Part shown: in pieces, positions 8,239 to 11,360 of the stretch
How the letters are laid out: each line of letters begins with the position of its first letter
How positions within the stretch are numbered: the stretch's first letter is position 1
NCBI GenBank assembly: GCA_001598975.1
Contig: BBXU01000647.1
Span: forward strand, 1 to 11,360
DNA: 11,360 bases
Direction: 5' to 3'
Source: Parachlorella kessleri
Taxonomy: Eukaryota; Chlorophyta; Trebouxiophyceae; Chlorellales; Chlorellaceae
Notes under the pieces: model-generated
The model's input: the letters and a program-made list of their open reading frames with translations, nothing else
The model's database searches: none
Told to the model about the DNA's origin: nothing
Program-made: the position numbers and the translations under genes

Positions 8239-8286
8239 AGTGCACAAGCAGTGCACAAGCCCCCTCCATCAGCAAGCAGTGCACAG
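8239..8286. repeat. Short tandem repeat AGTGCACAAGC
   Basis: Two perfect 11-base copies (8239-8260) and a truncated third (8278-8286) lie about 50-100 bases upstream of the start codon at 8339. Each carries the palindrome GTGCAC. This is probably leader or promoter sequence. Confidence 0.7.
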
Positions 8287-8338
8287 TCCTGCTTGTGGGG
8301 TTTGCAAGAGTTGGAGGTTCGGCTGACTTTCTGCCGTC

Positions 8339-8858
8339 ATGAAGAGCCACGCAAAGTTCGAGGAGAGCAACGCACTTGCAGCCATCAGCCGTGCCTTGGT
8401 AGCCAACAAGGACTCCGAGCGGCAATGCCCCAGTACGGCAAGGCCGGGTGGACAGCCGCAGCAGGCAGCTAGCCCAGGGACACAAAGCAAAAAAGGCAAT
8501 AAGCGGCCCCGCAGCCTGGACGGTGGCCTTTCTACAGCAGAGGAACTGAAAGGTGGGCGACCGAGCCAAGCCAAAGTGGGGCTGCAGGGCTCCTTGTCAG
8601 GTGTACCGAACAGCCAGCCCTGTCGGTCCAGCTCACCCCTGCCTCTCCCTCTTTTTGCGTCGCCTGCCATGCCTGCTGTCGTCAACATAAGCAGCCTGCC
8701 CGGTGCCAAGCAGGCCGCTGGTCCTGCAGATGGATCTAAAGAGAAGAAGCGGAAGGAGAAGAGGAGCAAGAACACCAAGCTGCACAGTAGGGAGGGCCAC
8801 GTCCCCACCCTAGCTTACCTGCTGGCTGCTAGCTCCGAGGAGGACCTTCAAGACCTAT
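8339..8858 (+). CDS. Exon 1 of the Lys/Ala-rich gene
   Basis: The exon begins MKSHAKFEESNALAAISRAL and ends after EEDLQDL at CCTAT before GTGACC (phase 1). An alternative donor GTGTTG lies ten bases on, but its phase finds no partner acceptor. A 177-nt stretch, 8553-8729, has its own GT-AG ends and a pyrimidine-rich tract and could be a frame-neutral intron. Confidence 0.5.
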
Positions 8859-10024
8859 GTGACCGGCAAGTGTTGCCCCGATGTCACCTCCTCTGCGTGG
8901 TGCTGCTGCCGCCCTGCACTGCTGGCTAGCCCGCGTGAAGCTTGGGGGTCTGGCTGACGCGGTTTGGTTCTACTTGGCTGCCTTGCGATGGGGTCGGTCG
9001 ATGCCAGCACTGCTCCGGTGCAGCTAGAGCGACATCCGCAGGAAAAGTCACCACCCCGGGTATGCCTGTTGGCAACATCTAGCACTGCTTCCCCATGGCC
9101 CCTTGCAGGCTGGCGTCTGCAGTCAGCGAGGCTGCCAGCTGTATCCTAGCCGGCAGCAGCGGCGAGTCTGCGGCAGCCGCCGCCGCCGCAGCAGCAGCAA
9201 TAGAAGCCGTGGGTCAGGCCCTGGGTGTGGCAGCGCGCCTCAGCGCTGCATTAGCTGGCAGTGAAGTGGCAGGCTTGGCAGGACAGTTGGAGGCGCTGCA
9301 AGGGGGCCTCCAGGGGCTTAGTGGCGCGCTTCAAGGTGACCCAGGGGGCCGCATTGGAGGGCAGCTGCCGAGCCACCGTGCAGATTCGTGCAGGTTCACT
9401 TGAGGAGGTATAGCCCTGGGTAGCTCGTACCGCGCATGCTGTAGCCCATCAAGCACCGTAGGTCTACTTCTTGACTTACTCTCGTCTGCTAGTGCTGCGT
9501 AGGTACAAGTGGTAGCGACACCACTGTGCCGGAGCCACACCGCCAGCTGCTGCTGTCCGCCACAGCCCTGGAGCTTGCCACGTCAGCAGCACAGCTGTCT
9601 GCCACCTCAGCAGCGCAGCCTCCCCTGTGCCGAGACAGAAGTGGTCCAGGCGAGGATGGCGGCAACAGCGGCAGTGGCCAAGCGCATGCCAATGAAGCGG
9701 AGGAGAGCAGCTTCCAGCAGGCGTTTGTCTCCTCGGTTGCTGACTGCTTCGCCGCTGAGCTGGAGGCCCTCCAGGAGGCGCCAGCGCCGGCGCCAGCGGC
9801 GGTCGTGAGACGGGGCATACTGGGGCAGGCGCAGCTGTATGCGCCCGGCTACCAGCAGCTGGTCTTGGGAGAGGCTAGTCAACTGGCTACGCGGTAAGGG
9901 GAGCTACACACTCACATTTTAAGTGGAGGTGCTTCCTTTTTCTTGTAGGCTATATGGTCTTCGTAGGTGTAGTAGGTGCCATTGGCTGTATTTGCTTGCG
10001 ATTTTGTGGCAGGTGGACCGCTAG
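8339..10024 (+). CDS. Lys/Ala-rich protein, possible Rsa3-like ribosome-assembly factor
   Basis: I infer four exons: 8339-8858, 9123-9335, 9503-9893 and 9949-10024. They give phases 1, 1 and 2 that agree at every junction and a 399-residue product ending at TAG 10022-10024. The ATG at 8339 is the first of a long open frame. The product has a Ser/Gly/Pro-rich N terminus, a basic cluster KEKKRKEKRSK (about 134-145) that looks like a nuclear or nucleolar signal, a run of ten Ala, a Leu/Gln-rich helical stretch, and an acidic Ser-rich spacer. It ends in FQQAFVSSVADCFAAELEAL with LYAPGYQQLV after it. The last part resembles the short C-terminal domain of ribosome-assembly protein 3, which works on the 60S precursor in the nucleolus; this is inference from pattern only. 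The 3' end is uncertain, because a donor just after YGLR could lead to further exons. Confidence 0.55.
9123..9335 (+). CDS. Exon 2 of the Lys/Ala-rich gene, with Ala10 run
   Basis: This phase 1 to phase 1 exon starts after GCGTCTGCAG and ends at CTTCAAG before GTGACC. It encodes SEAASCILAG, ten consecutive Ala (codons at 9170-9199, mixed GCN), then Leu/Gln/Gly-rich repeats such as LEALQGGLQGLSGALQ. An earlier acceptor CCTTGCAG (9108) is a good site but its phase does not fit exon 1. Confidence 0.5.
9503..9893 (+). CDS. Exon 3 of the Lys/Ala-rich gene, Rsa3-like segment
   Basis: The exon starts after GCTGCGTAG in phase 1 and ends at ACGCG before GTAAGG in phase 2. It encodes a helical Ala/Ser-rich stretch, an acidic Gly/Ser spacer, then the candidate domain: an aromatic-rich helix, acidic ELEAL, a Pro/Ala spacer, and GQAQLYAPGYQQLVLGE. 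The strong donor and consistent phase make it the best supported exon of this gene. Confidence 0.6.
9949..10024 (+). CDS. Exon 4 (terminal) of the Lys/Ala-rich gene
   Basis: It follows a 55-nt intron (9894-9948) ending in CTTTTTCTTGTAG. The frame reads LYGLRR, then a Cys/Trp/Leu-rich tail, to TAG. The intron is convincing but the tail is not. A GTGTAG donor after YGLR (9967) with an acceptor GTGGCAG at 10012 would open another frame for about 70 codons, but that intron would be only about 45 nt. Confidence 0.4.
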
Positions 10025-10589
10025 CCTTGCGACATTGGACATGGCCAGCTTTGCTTGCATTGAAACACTGCGCAGCTTAAAGGCTGGCAGGACTTGCAGT
10101 TTTGCTGGGTGTACAGCCACTGCTAATTGCCTTCTGGCTGTGTTGCTTTGCCTACAAGGCGCTCCCTTTGGGAAGATAGGGTTGGCAGGAGGCAAGGCAG
10201 ACATACTACACGTGGCAGGGCATGCCCTGGCCTTGTGAGTACCAACGGGTGTGGCCCTGTGGAACCGCTTCCCTCTTGAGGGCAGACTACGTGTTTTGCC
10301 ACTTGCTGGCCCAGGTACACTGTGATAACAGAGTGAAGCAGGCACTGCTGTCGCCCAAAGCTGCCAGGGAAAGAGTGTTTCCCGGGTTAGTCATATCACG
10401 TAAAACTCGAGATGGGTTCTTTGCCCTCCTGCTCTCAGATATTGGGTTAGGCGTGCCGGAGCTTGGACTTGGAAAGTGGTGCAAGGCGCGCACAGCACGT
10501 TTTAGGGCTGAAATCCCTTCTGGCGTGTTTTGTTGTGGCTAGCATCGAAACAATAGCTGCGGTGCCCCAGCCACCCCGCGATCGCAGCC
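10025..10589 (+). other. 3' flank of the Lys/Ala-rich gene and 5' flank of the next gene
   Basis: No gene is supported here. The stretch is T-rich by local standards and contains splice-like signals (acceptor-like CTACAAG at about 10159, donor GTGAGT at about 10236, acceptor-like GGCCCAG at about 10314) without a consistent frame. These may be extra 3' exons or untranslated sequence. No TGTAA polyadenylation signal occurs on the plus strand in this interval. Confidence 0.4.
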
Positions 10590-10790
10590 ATGATGCGGGG
10601 GCTGCTGCTGGCGTGCCTGTGCCTCAGCACGGTGGCTCTGTGCACCGGCACTAGAGTTTGGGTCACTGATCACGGTGGGAACGTGCTGGCTTCCGATAGC
10701 CAGCAACTGACGGCCATGGGCTTGGCAGCGACGCTGACCACCCTTGCGGGCAGCACTGGGTTGACTGTGGACTCAGCTGCAGCAGCAGAG
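10590..10790 (+). CDS. Exon 1 of the secreted-protein gene
   Basis: The 67-codon exon ends at GCAGCAGAG before GTGCGC in phase 0. It carries the signal peptide (residues 2 to about 19) and the first strand and helix of the mature domain. The upstream leader ends in GATCGCAGCC directly before the ATG. Confidence 0.7.
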
Positions 10791-11360
10791 GTGCGCCAGC
10801 GGCCCACTGGACATGCCAGGGTTTCCATGTACCACCACCCTCCAGCTTCTATCTCGTATATAAAGAGGGGCTGTCAGTGTTGTTATGTCAACGCTGGTCG
10901 GCCTGTCACACATGTTAATAGTATGGGTTGCAGATAGTGCGAACAGGGAGTGAGTTCTGGGCTGTACCAACAGAAGTGGATGCAGAATGCGCCTGTGTCT
11001 TGCCTGACACATATGGTTATACTTGGACATGAGCAGGCCGTGCAACCTGCTGCTCAGCATACCTGGTGGCCCTTGCAGGTTTCCAGCCTCTTGCAGGGTG
11101 GCATGCTCTCCAGGCCGGAGGCTGTATTGGCCATCCATATTGTGGGCGCAGATGCAGGTCAGTGACACTGTGGCTTCTCTCCGCAGCATCGAGTGCTCGC
11201 ATTTGAGGTCAATACTAGCCCTTTCCAGGCCACTGCAAGGATAGGTAGAGCTTAGTTTGCAGGCGCACAGAAGCAGCCTGGCGTGTTGCAGGGGCGGCTG
11301 ATCTGCCCGGATGGACCGTGCACGACGTGGCGCCCTGCTGCAACAGCAATCGAGTTGCAC
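10590..11360 (+). CDS. Secreted or type I membrane protein of unknown function, 3' part missing
   Basis: I infer exons 10590-10790 (phase 0 out), 11079-11157 (phase 1 out) and, tentatively, 11263 to beyond the right edge. Two ATGs in a row (10590, 10593) open a clear signal peptide, MRGLLLACLCLSTVALCTG. The mature part begins RVWVTDHGGNVLASDSQQ and continues through an Ala/Thr/Leu-rich helix into exon 2, with SSLLQGGMLSRPEAVLAIHI and VGADAG. The sequence of signal peptide, V-x-V-x-D-x-x-G strand, helix and RP-x-AVL-x-x-x-V-x-G-A-D recalls a plant family of ER or cell-surface type I membrane proteins of unknown role (I believe DUF7794). That is recall, not a search. The third exon is uncertain. 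Confidence 0.6.
11079..11157 (+). CDS. Exon 2 of the secreted-protein gene
   Basis: It lies between GGCCCTTGCAG and GATGCAG before GTCAGT. The phase 0 entry matches exon 1, and the reading SSLLQGGMLSRPEAVLAIHI is protein-like throughout. It exits in phase 1. Confidence 0.62.
11263..11360 (+). CDS. Tentative exon 3 of the secreted-protein gene, cut by the window edge
   Basis: It follows TAGTTTGCAG and in phase 1 reads GAQKQPGVLQGRLICPDGPC to the edge without a stop. A second acceptor seven bases downstream (CGCACAG) is also open in the required phase, so the frame is not settled. The better acceptor tract CTTCTCTCCGCAG at 11186 has the wrong phase and would leave a 29-nt intron. Confidence 0.25.

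Larger units (their letters stand above)
6522..8338. other. Intergenic region without a supportable gene
   Basis: Several short open readings exist on both strands, but none has a domain, a convincing start with flanking splice sites, or consistent codon bias. The stretch contains the poly-G tract, a TATATATT patch at about 7120, and a GGGGTGTGACAG motif at 7332-7343 that resembles an LTR end. A TGTAA (the usual algal polyadenylation signal) occurs on the plus strand at 6722 and 7744, without an upstream gene to attach it to. Part of it should be the 5' flank and untranslated leader of the gene at 8339. Confidence 0.5.

Noticed and set aside
10222..10542. A 106-codon plus-strand open frame between the two right-hand genes
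   Set aside because: It begins in sequence carrying a strong donor and has no domain. It could be extra 3' exon material of the upstream gene, but no consistent frame links it.
10856..10866. A near-perfect TATA box (GTATATAAAGA)
   Set aside because: It lies inside the first intron of the gene at 10590, whose exons on both sides agree in phase, so it is probably not that gene's promoter. A promoter for an internal transcript cannot be excluded.
10773..11360. A 195-codon minus-strand open frame at the right edge
   Set aside because: It overlaps the plus-strand signal-peptide gene, contains no recognisable domain and its reading crosses that gene's splice signals.

Overview
The window looks like nuclear DNA of a green alga (Chlorophyta, most likely a trebouxiophyte such as a Chlorella relative). 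The evidence is very GC-rich coding sequence, Ala/Gly/Gln/Ser-rich linkers, genes broken by many GT-AG introns (from about 50 to about 700 nt), and a receptor kinase whose architecture fits the many cysteine-rich-ectodomain kinases of these algae. There is no sign of prokaryotic gene organisation, CRISPR, tRNA or rRNA.

Left half (1 to about 6085, minus strand): one large gene, transcribed right to left and running off the left edge. I pieced it together exon by exon from splice sites whose phases agree throughout. From the N terminus it has a signal peptide, a basic/Gln-rich stretch, two cysteine-rich PAN/Apple-like modules (about residues 100-200 and 200-330), one transmembrane helix (about 333-356), a low-complexity cytoplasmic linker of roughly 250 residues, and the start of a protein kinase domain ending in the ATP-binding glycine loop GSGAFGS. 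The rest of the kinase is outside the window; bases 1-505 are intron. I read it as a cell-surface receptor-like kinase of TKL type.

Middle (about 6086-8338): a divergent intergenic stretch with no gene I can support. It holds an AT-rich possible promoter for the kinase gene, long G runs, a short segment with unusual composition, and possible worn mobile-element sequence.

Right (8339-11360, plus strand): two tandem genes. The first (8339 to about 10024, four exons, 399 residues as modelled) encodes a Lys-rich, Ala-rich protein whose C terminus resembles the ribosome-assembly protein Rsa3 domain; that assignment is tentative. The second (from 10590, off the right edge) encodes a secreted or type I membrane protein with a clear signal peptide. 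It has a motif reminiscent of a plant family of type I membrane proteins of unknown function.

I do not see a convincing new multi-gene system. The most interesting points are the splicing options of the kinase gene (an optional frame-preserving microexon, tandem acceptors, a duplicated donor region) and the two poorly characterised genes on the right.
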